Assembly: GCA_958296055.1 (NCBI GenBank)
Contig: CATQHS010000001.1
Coordinates: 124,001 to 188,000 of the forward strand
DNA from: an uncultured Acidimicrobiales bacterium
GTDB taxonomy: Bacteria; Actinomycetota; Acidimicrobiia; Acidimicrobiales; Aldehydirespiratoraceae
Length of the DNA stretch: 64,000 bases
Reading direction: 5' to 3'
Below the pieces are notes generated by a model, which was not told the DNA's origin, did not search any database, and saw only the letters and a list, made by a program, of their open reading frames with translations. This document shows positions 55,392-64,000 of the stretch, piece by piece (the stretch's first letter is position 1; each line of letters starts with the position of its first letter). The position numbers and the translations under genes were made by a program.

Positions 55392-56147
55392 ATGGCCGAA
55401 TTCGTGCAGTCGCTGGAGCGGGGCCTCTCCGTCATTCGCTCCTTCTCCCAGGAGCGCCCTCGCCAGACCCTGGCCGACGTGGCCCGACGGACCGAGCTAA
55501 CCCGGGCCACGGCCCGGCGGCTGCTGCTCACCCTCAGACAGCTCGGCTACGTGCGCAGCGACGGCCGATACTTCGAGCTCACCGCCCGGGTGCTGGACCT
55601 CAGCCACTCGTTCGTCTCGTCTCTGGGCCTCACCGACATCGCCCAGCCCCACCTGGAGTCCTTCAGCGAGGCAGTCAGGGAATCGTCATCGGTGGCAGTG
55701 CTCGACGACACCGACATGGTGTACGTGGCCCGGGTCCCGGCCAAGCGGATCATGACCGTTTCCATCGGCCTCGGATCGCGGTTCCCGGCCTACCAGACCT
55801 CGATGGGCCGAGTGCTGCTGGCCGAGCTAGCCGACGACGAGATCGTCTCCGTCTTCGAGCGCAGCGGCGCCGAGTACATCACCGAGCACACCGTCCGGTC
55901 GCCGGCGACCCTGCTGGAGAAGATCGAGGAGGTGAGGGCCGACGGTTGGGCCATGGTGGACCAGGAACTGGAGGTCGGACTCCGGTCGATCGCCGCGCCC
56001 CTGCGGGCCGCCGGTGGGGTGGCCGTGGCCGCCGTGAACGTGAGCACCTACACCGGACGCACCTCTCTCGACGAGCTGCGCGCCGACTTCCTGCCCCCCC
56101 TGCTGGATGTGGCCGCCCAGATCAGCGCGGCCCTAGCGCTGCGGTGA
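55392..56147 (+). CDS. IclR family regulator (PcaR/PobR/CatR-like)
   Basis: A 251-residue regulator. The winged helix (T-L-A-D-V-A-R-R-T-E-L-T-R-A-T-A-R-R-L-L-L-T-L) is at residues 25-50; the effector domain follows with V-A-R-V-P-A-K-R-I-M-T-V, Y-Q-T-S-M-G-R-V-L and S-I-A-A-P-L-R. This Arg-rich type of effector domain is common in protocatechuate and 3-oxoadipate regulators. It is divergent from the hydroquinone genes and its stop overlaps the next GTG (GTGA). AAGGGGG precedes the ATG. Confidence 0.9.
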   Translation: MAEFVQSLERGLSVIRSFSQERPRQTLADVARRTELTRATARRLLLTLRQLGYVRSDGRYFELTARVLDLSHSFVSSLGLTDIAQPHLESFSEAVRESSSVAVLDDTDMVYVARVPAKRIMTVSIGLGSRFPAYQTSMGRVLLAELADDEIVSVFERSGAEYITEHTVRSPATLLEKIEEVRADGWAMVDQELEVGLRSIAAPLRAAGGVAVAAVNVSTYTGRTSLDELRADFLPPLLDVAAQISAALALR

Positions 56148-57475
56148 CGGCGGCTTCGGCCCGCGAGGCGGGCGATGCGCCGGCTGACCCGGAGGCGGGC
56201 GATGCTCTGGTCGGCCGGGTGATCGACTTGGGCCGCTTGCTCCAGGCCGGTGGCGTCGATGTGGCCCAAGCCGAGCTGATCGACGCGGGCCGGGCCGCCA
56301 CGGTTGTCGACCTGGGTTCCCGGGAGGAGCTGCGGACCGCGCTGCGGGCGACGATGGTCAAGGAATCGCGCCATTTCGGTATCTTCGACGCCGCCTTCGA
56401 GCGACTGTTCCCGCTGCTGGCCGTCGGCGGCACCGACGAAGACCTGACGAGGGCCGGCCTGGCCCGGCTGATCGCCTCGGGTGGAAACCTGGGCCCGGCC
56501 GCAGCCCGGCTGGTGGACGAGTTGGGGGGTCTCGACCGCGACCACCGGGGCGAGCGCCACCATGTCCAGCGGGTCTGCCGGGGGGCCGATCTGGCCCGAC
56601 TGATGTCGGAGGCCCTCCGGGCCGACCCCGGCGCCGCCCCCCAGGACCTGCGGCTGCGGGTCGAGGAGCTGAAGCGGCTGATCGCGTCGGAGGTCCGGGC
56701 CCGGCTCGGCGATCCCCAGACCGACGAGACCGAAGGGCCGTTGGAGGATGTCGAGTTTCTGAAGGCGTCCCGAGCCGAGCTGGATCGGGTCCGCCAGGCC
56801 GTGCGCCCCCTGGCCCGCAAGCTGGCCGGGCGACTGGCTCGGCGGCGGCGCAGCCTGCGGTCGGGGCGGGTGAACATGCGGCGCACCGTCCGCCAGTCGG
56901 TCTCCAGCGGGGGCGTGCCCTTCGACGTGGCCTTCAAGCGGCGGAGCCCCCGCCGGCCCGAACTCTTCGTGCTGTGCGACATCAGCGGGTCGGTGGCCGA
57001 GTTCTCGCTGTTCACGCTGACGCTGATGGCCGCGCTGTCGGCCGAGGTAGCCCGAACTCGGTCTTTCGTCTTCGTCGGCGCCGTCGACGAGGTCACAGCG
57101 CTGTTGAAGGCGACCGGCCACGGCATCGAACCCTGGCAGATCATGCGCAACACCAACGTGATCGGCGCCGACGGCCACTCCGACTACGGCCGGGTGCTGG
57201 ACCAGTTCTGGGCCGAGACCGCCGATCGCGACCTCCGGCCCTCGGCCACGGTGCTGATCACCGGAGACGCCCGCACCAACTACCGGCCGGCTGGCGCCGA
57301 GGCACTGGCCCGGATCGGGGGCCGGGCCCGCCGCCTGTACTGGCTGAACCCCGAGCCCAAGGACCGCTGGGACACCCACGATTCCCAGATGAGCGCCTAC
57401 GCCCGGTCGTGCGCGGAGGTGTTCGAGGTGAGGAACCTCCGCCAGCTCGCAAGCTGCGTAGAGCGGATACTGTGA
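56144..57475 (+). CDS. VWA domain protein (CoxE-like)
   Basis: A 443-residue protein with a helical N half and a C-terminal von Willebrand A domain. The MIDAS motif is L-C-D-I-S-G-S-V-A near residue 285, followed by the Thr region and L-I-T-G-D-A-R-T-N-Y. CoxE-type proteins assist insertion of the Mo/Cu site or act with MoxR ATPases (CoxD). No MoxR gene is here. GTG start overlaps the IclR stop. It might serve the Mo hydroxylases at 12-18 kb, but that is a guess. Confidence 0.83.
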   Translation: MTAASAREAGDAPADPEAGDALVGRVIDLGRLLQAGGVDVAQAELIDAGRAATVVDLGSREELRTALRATMVKESRHFGIFDAAFERLFPLLAVGGTDEDLTRAGLARLIASGGNLGPAAARLVDELGGLDRDHRGERHHVQRVCRGADLARLMSEALRADPGAAPQDLRLRVEELKRLIASEVRARLGDPQTDETEGPLEDVEFLKASRAELDRVRQAVRPLARKLAGRLARRRRSLRSGRVNMRRTVRQSVSSGGVPFDVAFKRRSPRRPELFVLCDISGSVAEFSLFTLTLMAALSAEVARTRSFVFVGAVDEVTALLKATGHGIEPWQIMRNTNVIGADGHSDYGRVLDQFWAETADRDLRPSATVLITGDARTNYRPAGAEALARIGGRARRLYWLNPEPKDRWDTHDSQMSAYARSCAEVFEVRNLRQLASCVERIL

Positions 57476-57480
57476 GGTAA

Positions 57481-59127
57481 ATGCCTTCAGCCCCCGACCC
57501 TGCCCCGGCAGCCTCGGGGCCAGGGCCGGCATCGGGCTCCGGTTCAGCTCGGCGCCACGACTTGGATGCGCTGCGGGGGTTCGCCATGCTGCTGGGGGTC
57601 GGCCTGCACGCCTCGCTGTCCTTCTTTCCCAGCTTCTGGCCGGCGCAGGACTCCACCAGCAACCTGGACGGGCCTTTCGACGAGTTCCTGTGGGCCGTCC
57701 ACGGGTTCCGGATGCCGGTGTTCTTCCTGCTCAGCGGGTTCTTCACCGCCATGCTGTGGCGACGGCGGGGGCTGGGGAGGCTCATGGGGCACCGGGTGCG
57801 CCGGATCGCCCTGCCCCTGGCGGCGGGCATGGTCACCATCGTGCCGCTGGTGGACTGGGTGTCGGAGCGGGCCGTCGACCGGACCGCGGCCGTCGCCGCG
57901 GTGGAACAGGGCGACCTGAGGGGCGCGGTCTTCACCACCGACGCCGACGCGGTGGCCGAGCTGCTCGACCGGGGCATCAGCCCCGACTACCGGCCCGAGT
58001 GGGACCCGAGGGGGTGGACGCCGCTTCACGCCGCGGTGAGTGTCGGGAGCGTCGAGATCATCGAGCTGCTGCTCGACCGGGGGGCCGAGCCCGGCGCCAA
58101 GGCGGTCGAGGTGGGCGCCGACGGCGAGGTGGCCAACGTCTACACCGCGCTGGACTTGGCCGTCTGGTACGGCCAGGCCGAGGTGGCCGACTCGCTGGTG
58201 GCCGGAGGCGCGGCCGATGTCCGCCGGCCCGGCCAGGAGTGGTCCGACCTGGACTGGTGGCGGGAGGGCGCGACCGATGGCGAAGAGGGCGACGACTTCG
58301 CCCTGTCCACCTGGCTGTCCAGCTTCCATCACCTGTGGTTCTTGTGGTTCCTGTGCTGGATGGTGGCCGGGTTCGCGGCGGTGGTCGGGCTGGCCAGGCT
58401 GGCGGGCCGGGCCCGAGGCCGCCCCCGGGCCGGCGCTGGCGACGATGCCAGCAGCGGCGCTGGCGACCCCAGCGGCGGCCCGGGGGCAGCCCGGTCGAGC
58501 CGGTGGTGGCCGTGGCTGCTGGTTCCGGTCACCGTGGTCCCCCAGTTGGCCATGGGCGGCGGCGGGGCCTTCCCGGTGTTCGGCCCCGACACCGCCGCGG
58601 GGCTGTGGCCGCCCGCCCACGTGCTGGCCTACTACGGGCTGTTCTTCGCCTTCGGGGCGCTGATATACGACCGCCGGGACCGGTCGGACCGGCTCCTGAT
58701 CGACACCGTGGGCCGGCACTGGTTCGTGTGGCTGCCGGTGACGGTGTTGGTGATCCTGCCGACGGGGCTCGGGTTCACCTTCACCGAGGGCGGGTCCTGG
58801 CTGGCGGCCTCGGTGGCCCAGGTGGCCTACACGTGGGCCATGTCCTTCGCCCTCATCGGCCTGTTCCGGCAGGTGCTGCCCGCCGAGCGCCGCAGCGTCC
58901 GATACCTGTCAGACGCCTCCTACTGGATCTATCTGGCCCACCTGCCCCTAGTCATCGAGCTGCAGGTGCTGACCCGGGATTGGGACCTGCCCGCCACGGT
59001 GAAGTTCACCGGCCTGTGCCTGGTCGTCACCGCGGTGCTGCTGGCCGCCTATCAGGCCGGGGTGCGCCACACCCCCATCGGCTGGCTCCTAAACGGCCGC
59101 CGCCGCGCCAGTGTCAACAGTCGATAG
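57481..59127 (+). CDS. Acyltransferase-3 membrane protein with inserted ankyrin repeats
   Basis: A 548-residue protein. Residues 28-120 hold the first acyltransferase-3 helices (R-R-H-D-L-D-A-L-R-G-F-A with the motif H, and F-F-L-L-S-G-F-F). Residues about 137-245 carry two to three ankyrin repeats (G-W-T-P-L-H-A-A-V, E-L-L-L-D-R-G-A, T-A-L-D-L-A-V-W-Y-G-Q). The remaining membrane helices follow (Y-W-I-Y-L-A-H-L-P). Acyltransferase-3 proteins O-acylate cell-wall or exported glycans; the ankyrin insert is not usual and should lie in a loop. Confidence 0.82.
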   Translation: MPSAPDPAPAASGPGPASGSGSARRHDLDALRGFAMLLGVGLHASLSFFPSFWPAQDSTSNLDGPFDEFLWAVHGFRMPVFFLLSGFFTAMLWRRRGLGRLMGHRVRRIALPLAAGMVTIVPLVDWVSERAVDRTAAVAAVEQGDLRGAVFTTDADAVAELLDRGISPDYRPEWDPRGWTPLHAAVSVGSVEIIELLLDRGAEPGAKAVEVGADGEVANVYTALDLAVWYGQAEVADSLVAGGAADVRRPGQEWSDLDWWREGATDGEEGDDFALSTWLSSFHHLWFLWFLCWMVAGFAAVVGLARLAGRARGRPRAGAGDDASSGAGDPSGGPGAARSSRWWPWLLVPVTVVPQLAMGGGGAFPVFGPDTAAGLWPPAHVLAYYGLFFAFGALIYDRRDRSDRLLIDTVGRHWFVWLPVTVLVILPTGLGFTFTEGGSWLAASVAQVAYTWAMSFALIGLFRQVLPAERRSVRYLSDASYWIYLAHLPLVIELQVLTRDWDLPATVKFTGLCLVVTAVLLAAYQAGVRHTPIGWLLNGRRRASVNSR

Positions 59128-59150
59128 CGGCTCGCAGCGATCAGGTCCGC

Positions 59151-61517
59151 TCACCACGGCTCTTCGAGGATTGACTCGCGGAGCGAAGCCATGGCGACGG
59201 CATTCTCAGCGGCCTCCTCAGTGGCGCTTAGAGGAATTCGCCGGTAGCCCTCGACGATGGAGTGATCGATTGTTTTGCGGTCTTCTAGTTCGGTGAGGAG
59301 GCGGGTTAGCAGGGGGTTGCCCCAGGTCAACAGGCTGAGGCCGTCGGCGGAGTCGTAGCGGCGGGGGTCGAAGGTGACCGGGTGCTTGCCGTCGGCCAGC
59401 TCCAGCAGCCAGGCATCGGCCCAGCCGTGGGGGTGGTCGCCAAACCGGGCCCGGGCGGCGTCGATCCCGAACAGCCGGTCCCGCAGCCCAGTCAGGGTCA
59501 TGGCCGGGTCCAGCTCGGACGAGTGGACCGGCACCCGGTCCAGGGCGGCGGGGCGCAGCGGGGCGGCGGCCAGGCGCTCCATGCCCGCCTCGAGTTCGTC
59601 GAGCACCTCGCCCTCGTTCCTCTCCCCGAGCACGCAGTCGGCGATGACGTGCTCGGACAACACCGGGGCGGCCGGGCCGAGCACGGCCCCGAACCGCTGG
59701 TGGCACTCGGTGATCCGCCGGAAGATGCGCTCCTCGATGGTGTCGGCGTACATGAGGTTGGCGACGCGCACCGCGGGCTGCCCGCCGATGCGGTCCACCC
59801 GGCCGATGCGCTGCTCCACCCGGGTGAAGTTCCAGGGCAGGTCGAAGTTCACCAGCCAGTCCGAGGCCTGCAGGTTGAGGCCTTCGGACATGGAGTCGGT
59901 GCCGATCATGATGCTGATGGCGCCGGGGGCCCGGAACCGGGCCTTGACCTGCTCCTTGCCGATCCGGTCCCAGCCGCCGAGGCGGTCGTCCCAGCGCTCG
60001 CCCCGACCGCCGTAGTAGCAGACCAGCACGTCGCGCCATCCCTCCAGGGCGTCGCGGATGAACCGCAGGGTGTCGGTGTACTGGGTGAAGACCACCAGCT
60101 TGGTGTGCCCGTCCTCGACCGCCTCCCGGATGAGGGTGTGCAGGGCGGCCATCTTGGGCTCGCGGTCGTCTAGTTCGGTGAGCCGGTCGAGCGCGCCCAG
60201 GATCCGGTCGAGTTCGGCCACCTCCTCGGCCACCACCTTCCGCACCGAGGCCGCCTCGGCCGCGGCCACCGCGGGGGCGAAGCTCTCGGGGATGTCGCCG
60301 TCGACGGCCTCGTCGTCCTCGTCGAACAGCCCCTCGACGCCTAGGCCGGCGCCGGGGCCCGAGCCGGCCCGCCCGCTCATCGCCGCGGTCAGCGCCTCGC
60401 GCCGGCGTTCCAGCGAGCAGCGCACGGCGTGGAACGACGAGGTGAGCCGACGGCGGTAGACGGCCATGATCCACCCCACCGGCACCGCCCGCTTCTTGCC
60501 CAGCACCCGCTTGTACTTGGCGTAGGTGTGGCGCACGTAGTCGTCGATGGCGTCGTAGAGGCTCCGGGCCGGTCCCTCCAGCGTCAGGGCCTTGTCGGAG
60601 ATGGCGCGCTCGGGGATGACGGTGGCCGGGTCGAGCTCCCCGGTGTCGCGGTAGCCGCGCAGGGTCCGCCGGGTGGTGCGGAACACCCGGTCGGCCACCG
60701 GGGTGGACGCCCCCAGCCACTTGTCCCAAGCGGCTCGGGCGCCGTCGTCCCTCTGGGCCGCCTCCCGGTTGGTCCAGCCGGTCTGGGCGAAGCCGGTGAT
60801 CCGGCTGACCTCCACCGCCCCGATCCCGCTGTCGGCCAGCCCGGCCCGCACGCCGGGATCGACGGTGCATTTCTGCTCGAATCCCTCCACCATGCGGCGC
60901 AGCCGCTCCCAGTTGCGCCGGTCGAATCCCTCGGCCAGTTCCGAGAAGTAGCCCTCCAGGTCCTCCAGGCGGCGCCACTGCGGCGGCAGGCCCATCAGGT
61001 CGAGCAGGTCGAACAGGTCGAGGGCGTGCATCTGCATGGGCGTGGCCGACGCGGCCAGAAGCATCCGCCATTTGCCGCGGGCTCGCATGGCCTGCAGGAG
61101 CCCCAGCATCCGGTTGGGCCGGGCGTTCGGGTGGCCGGCCGGGGAGCGGCGGGCGTGGTGGGCCTCGTCGACCACCACCACGTCCCATCCGGGGGCTTCC
61201 AGCAGGTCGTCTTGCTGGTCTTGGCGGCGGGCCAGGTGCGACGACGCCAGCAGCAGCTTCGAGGAGTGCCAGACGTTGCCGGCTATGGGCATGACCGACC
61301 CGTCGGGCCAGGCCAGCACCCGGTTGGCCCGGTCGAGGCGGGGCACCTCCAGCAGCAGCTTCTCGGCCAACTCCTCTTGCCATTGGATCATCACCGACGC
61401 CGGCACCAGCACCAGCGCGGTGGAGGCCCGGCCCGACAGCAGCAGCTCCCGCAGGGCCAGGCCGATCTCGATGGTCTTGCCCAGCCCCACCTCGTCGGCC
61501 AGCAGGTGCGATTTGCC
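59151..61517 (-). pseudogene. SNF2-family helicase, 5'-truncated (DISARM/Hma-type)
   Basis: About 789 codons of a superfamily-2 helicase. The frame enters at G-K-S-H-L-L-A-D-E-V-G-L-G-K-T, the Walker A of SNF2 helicases, which normally lies hundreds of residues from the N-terminus. D-E-A-H-H, S-A-T-P-M-Q, the C-terminal T-D-S-M-S-E-G-L-N-L-Q and R-I-G-R-V-D-R are intact. Any start at the GTG in the V-G-L-G-K-T motif would be artificial. Beyond 61517 the sequence becomes a different gene on the opposite strand, so the front is missing. Confidence 0.8.
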
Positions 61518-62424
61518 TGGCCGAGTTGCGCAGCGCCGCGGTCGGGGCGAAGCGGGTGCGGGCGGCGGTGGACGCCTTAGAAGCCCGGCTGTTGACCCTG
61601 ATCGCAGACCGGACCTTCGACCCCGCCGCGGGCATCGAGCTGCTGCGCGACTCTGGGGGCTGTTCTCAGCGCGAGGCCCGCCGACGGCTGCACCGAGCCG
61701 AGGTTTTGGACCAGATGCCCGCGGTGGCCGGCGCCCTGGCCGAGGGCGACATCACCGCCGAACACGCCGACGCCCTGGTGCAAGCCGCCCGGGCGACCTC
61801 GGCCGAGACGGTGGACACCGACACGGCCTTGCTGGACCGGGCCAAGGAACTGCCCGCCGATCTGGCCGCCCGGGAGGTCACCGACTGGACCAGCCGCCAC
61901 CAGACGATGGCGGACCGCGAGGCCAAGTTCCGCCGCCAGCGGGCCATGCGCAGCCACCGGGCCTGGTCCGACGCCGAAGGCATGGTCAACTTCCGCACTC
62001 GCTTGGACCCCGTCACCGGCGCCCAAGCCCGGGCCATCATCGACGACATCGCCAACCGCCTCTACCGAGCCGACGGCGGCCGAAACGCCAAACCCGACCA
62101 AACCCGCACCTGGGACCAGCACAACGCCGACGCCCTAACCGCCGCCCTAGGAATAACCCCCACCCACGCCCCGAACCCCGACAATGGAGCTGGCAGCAAC
62201 CCCTCACCTCGCCGCCGAGCCAGTGAGCAAGAACTCAACCACGGGCCCGTCTCCGACAGCCGCGCCAACACGGCCGGTGAGCAAGAGCCTGGGCCGGAGC
62301 CCGGTGCGCCAGGCCGGGGGGTGGCACGGGGGTCAGCGTCGTCGCCGCTCGCGGCGACGACCGCCCCCGTGACAGGACCCGCCGGCCGGGACACCCCGCA
62401 ACCGCCCGTGACAGGACCCGCGGC
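61514..62424 (+). pseudogene. DUF222-type HNH protein fragment
   Basis: The frame opens as C-L-A-E-L-R-S-A-A-V-G-A-K-R-V-R without a start and continues with S-Q-R-E-A-R-R-R-L, G-D-I-T-A-E-H-A-D-A-L and V-T-G-A-Q-A-R-A-I-I-D-D, the DUF222 domain of actinobacterial HNH proteins. It then decays into a Pro/Gly-rich stretch with a repeated P-V-T-G-P and never reaches an HNH domain. Both ends are therefore lost. TTG at 61526 is not a convincing start. It probably moved with mobile DNA. Confidence 0.7.
62366..62421. repeat. Dispersed 25-bp repeat, copies B and C
   Basis: 62366-62390 is identical to the 25-bp element at 21049; 62405-62421 is a 17-bp partial copy. They lie in the junction between the DUF222 and DUF499 fragments, so recombination between such copies may have made the join. 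Confidence 0.7.
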
Positions 62425-62426
62425 AG

Positions 62427-63125
62427 TGTCCCATCAAGTGCGACACGCTCAACCTCGACAACTTCCAGGTCCGCCAGATCGCGGGCAAGCTGAAGGAGTC
62501 GCACAAGACCGTCGACGACCGGGTGGCCGAGACCTACCAGTGGGTGCTCAACCCGAACCAGTCCATAGACAACCCCACCGGGCCGGTCCGCTGGGACGCC
62601 ATCCGGGTTTCGGGCTTGGGGACGCTGGCCGAGCGGGTGGCGGAGAAGCTGAAGGGCGAGGAGGCGCTGATCCCGGCCTATTCCGGCACCCGGCTGCGCC
62701 TCGACATCGACCGCATTCCGCTGTGGCGGGGCGACCACGTGGGGATCGATCAGTTGTGGGACGACTACACGCAGTACCTGTACCTGCCCCGCCTGGTGAA
62801 GCGCTCGGTGCTGGAGGAGGCGGTCCGGGACGGGGTGCTGGCGCTTACGTGGGAGACGGACGGCTTCGCCTATGCCGACGGCCACGACGGCGAGCGGTAC
62901 GTGGGGCTCAGGGCGTACGAACAGCTCGCCGCGGTCGCTCCGAGCGGGCTGTTGGTCAATCCCGTTGCGGCGGTTGCGCAGCGCTCGGCCGAGCGTCCTG
63001 CGGCCGCTCCGGGCTCGCCCGGGGATGGGGATCGGACCGAGCCGGGGGACCAGGGTCCCTTGCCCGTTCCGAGTTCAGGGGGCGCTCTAGTGGAATATAA
63101 CAAAATAGCGCATCTGTCTTCGTAG
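62427..63125 (+). pseudogene. DUF499 ATPase fragment (C-terminal region)
   Basis: About 232 codons matching the late part of DUF499 anti-phage-associated ATPases: T-Y-Q-W-V-L-N-P-N-Q, V-R-W-D-A-I-R-V-S-G, I-P-L-W-R-G-D-H-V and Y-L-Y-L-P-R-L. The frame opens at T-L-N-L-D-N-F-Q without a plausible start, so the ATPase core is missing. After L-L-V-N-P it drifts into unrelated sequence to TAG at 63123. Intact homologues run to about 1000 residues. Confidence 0.7.
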
Positions 63126-63150
63126 CCGCGGCATCCCGGCCCCGGACCAG

Positions 63151-63171
63151 GCGTTCCACATCGTGGAACGC
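63151..63171. promoter_or_regulatory. Perfect palindrome, IclR-type operator
   Basis: GCGTTCCAC and GTGGAACGC form perfect 9-bp arms around ATC. It is centred 41 bp before the ATG of the second IclR gene, at the -35 region of its leaderless promoter, as expected for autorepression. Confidence 0.7.
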
Positions 63172-63189
63172 CCGCCGGAGGTTCGCCGG

Positions 63190-63195
63190 TAGGCT
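63190..63195 (+). promoter_or_regulatory. Leaderless -10 element of the second IclR gene
   Basis: TAGGCT ends 6 nt before the ATG at 63202, identical in sequence and spacing to the element before the AbiEi-like gene. Confidence 0.6.
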
Positions 63196-63201
63196 GAGCG
63201 C

Positions 63202-63945
63202 ATGTCGATCCAGACCATCGAGCGGGCCTTCGCACTGCTGCGGACGCTGGCCCTAGGACCGGTGGGGGTAACCGAGCTGGCCGAGCGGGTCGAGTTGCCC
63301 AAGAGCACCGTGGCCCGACTGCTGGCCGCTCTGGAAGCCGAGAACGCGGTCGAGCAGATAGAGAGCGGGGGCGGGTACCGGCTCGGCCCCGGCTTGGTCG
63401 ACATCGCCGGCGGCGCCCAGCCCGGCCGCAACCTCATCGCCTCGGCCCGGCCCCACCTGCTGGAGCTGGCCGAGAAAACCGACGAGGTGGCCGGGCTGTC
63501 GATCATCGACGACGGCCAAGTCCTGTACCTCGACCAGACCGAGTCGTCGTCCAGCGTGCAAGTGAGGGACTGGTCCGGCGAGTACGCGCCGCTGCACGCC
63601 GTGGCGGCGGGGCTGGTGATGCTGGCCCACATGCCCGACGACGAGATCGAGGGCTACCTAGCCAAGCCGCTGCCCAAGTGCACCGACCTCACCATGACCG
63701 ACCCCGACGACCTGTTGGAGCGGCTGGAGCACGTCCGCCACCTCGGCTACGCCTGGAGTTACGAGGAGTTCGCCGAGGGCCTCAACTCGGTGGCCGCGCC
63801 CATCGTCATGCCCGACGGCCGGGTGGAGTCGGCCTTGCACGTCCACGGCCCGGCCTACCGCTTCCCCGACCCCGACCAGGCCCACGACCACGGCCTGGCC
63901 GTGATTGAAGCCGCCGCCCGCCTGGCCGAACAACTCGCCGACTGA
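63202..63945 (+). CDS. IclR family transcriptional regulator
   Basis: A 247-residue regulator. The winged helix has G-V-T-E-L-A-E-R-V-E-L-P-K-S-T-V-A-R-L-L-A-A-L at about residues 22-44. The effector domain shows L-Y-L-D-Q-T-E-S, A-P-L-H-A-V-A-A-G and S-V-A-A-P-I. It differs from the IclR at 55 kb mainly in the effector domain. Its target genes probably lie beyond the right edge. The last 55 bases of the window after its stop show no gene. Confidence 0.92.
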   Translation: MSIQTIERAFALLRTLALGPVGVTELAERVELPKSTVARLLAALEAENAVEQIESGGGYRLGPGLVDIAGGAQPGRNLIASARPHLLELAEKTDEVAGLSIIDDGQVLYLDQTESSSSVQVRDWSGEYAPLHAVAAGLVMLAHMPDDEIEGYLAKPLPKCTDLTMTDPDDLLERLEHVRHLGYAWSYEEFAEGLNSVAAPIVMPDGRVESALHVHGPAYRFPDPDQAHDHGLAVIEAAARLAEQLAD

Positions 63946-64000
63946 CAACCCCCGGCCGGGCGGGGTCATCCCCAGAGGCCGGCGATGGGAACGGCTTCGA

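Noticed and set aside
61526-63100. Single 524-residue protein spanning both fragments
   Set aside because: Homology to DUF222 ends before 62424, after which the DUF499 homology is in another frame; the long open frame is a GC-rich artefact.

Overview
The window is GC-rich DNA from one chromosome. It uses many GTG starts and many ATGA/GTGA gene overlaps. Several -10 hexamers (TANNNT or close) lie only 6-7 nt before a start codon, which indicates leaderless mRNAs. With the actinobacterial-type IclR regulators and the breadth of acyl-CoA, aromatic and one-carbon catabolism, this suggests an actinomycete. A heterotrophic Acidimicrobiia-like lineage is my best guess; it is inferred from gene content, with no rRNA or tRNA to confirm it.

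Layout. 1-2.2 kb: amidohydrolase, GlcG/HbpS-like protein and a cut-off solute-binding lipoprotein. 2.2-7.1 kb: a patchwork with AT-richer stretches, holding an orphan AbiEi antitoxin with a stub of its AbiEii toxin, a lipoprotein gene broken by one TGA, a UbiD-type decarboxylase and an AAA ATPase behind two 33-bp direct repeats. 7.1-25 kb: scattered catabolic genes (MFS exporter, HpaB-type flavin enzyme, Rieske oxygenase, a molybdenum hydroxylase with FAD, 2Fe-2S and two different large subunits, RidA, nitrilase-fold amidase, cupins, carboxymuconolactone decarboxylase-like protein, ferredoxin, MenB, two 2-oxoglutarate oxygenases, uracil-DNA glycosylase). 25-28.5 kb: secreted HNH nuclease, zinc ABC ATPase, geranylgeranyl-reductase-like flavoprotein behind a triplicated 62-bp start region, and a truncated PIN toxin. 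28.5-37 kb: a DmdA-like GcvT-family protein, then an acyclic-terpene-utilisation (Atu) type run: carboxyltransferase, biotin carboxylase, AtuA, a DinB-fold protein and an enoyl-CoA hydratase. 37-43.5 kb: kinase-like protein, alcohol dehydrogenase, peroxiredoxin, sugar-lactone oxidase and zinc permease plus binding protein.

The best-defined unit is the minus-strand run from 55.2 down to 43.7 kb. It encodes a two-subunit hydroquinone dioxygenase, a semialdehyde dehydrogenase, a two-subunit CoA-transferase, maleylacetate reductase, a five-gene Liv-type ABC importer and an intradiol (hydroxyquinol/catechol) dioxygenase. Together these form a route from hydroquinone or hydroxyquinol through maleylacetate to 3-oxoadipyl-CoA with a dedicated importer. 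A divergent IclR regulator, a near-perfect palindrome and a good sigma70-type promoter lie at its head.

56-64 kb: CoxE-like VWA protein, a membrane acyltransferase with inserted ankyrin repeats, then a break zone where a 5'-truncated SNF2 helicase, a truncated DUF222 protein and a truncated DUF499 ATPase abut (a decayed anti-phage island or an assembly join), followed by a second IclR gene with a perfect operator palindrome.

Two themes recur. Defence and toxin genes are present only as eroded pieces (AbiE, PIN, helicase/DUF499). Short tandem duplications repeatedly cover start codons or stop-start overlaps, creating chains of small coupled reading frames ahead of real genes.
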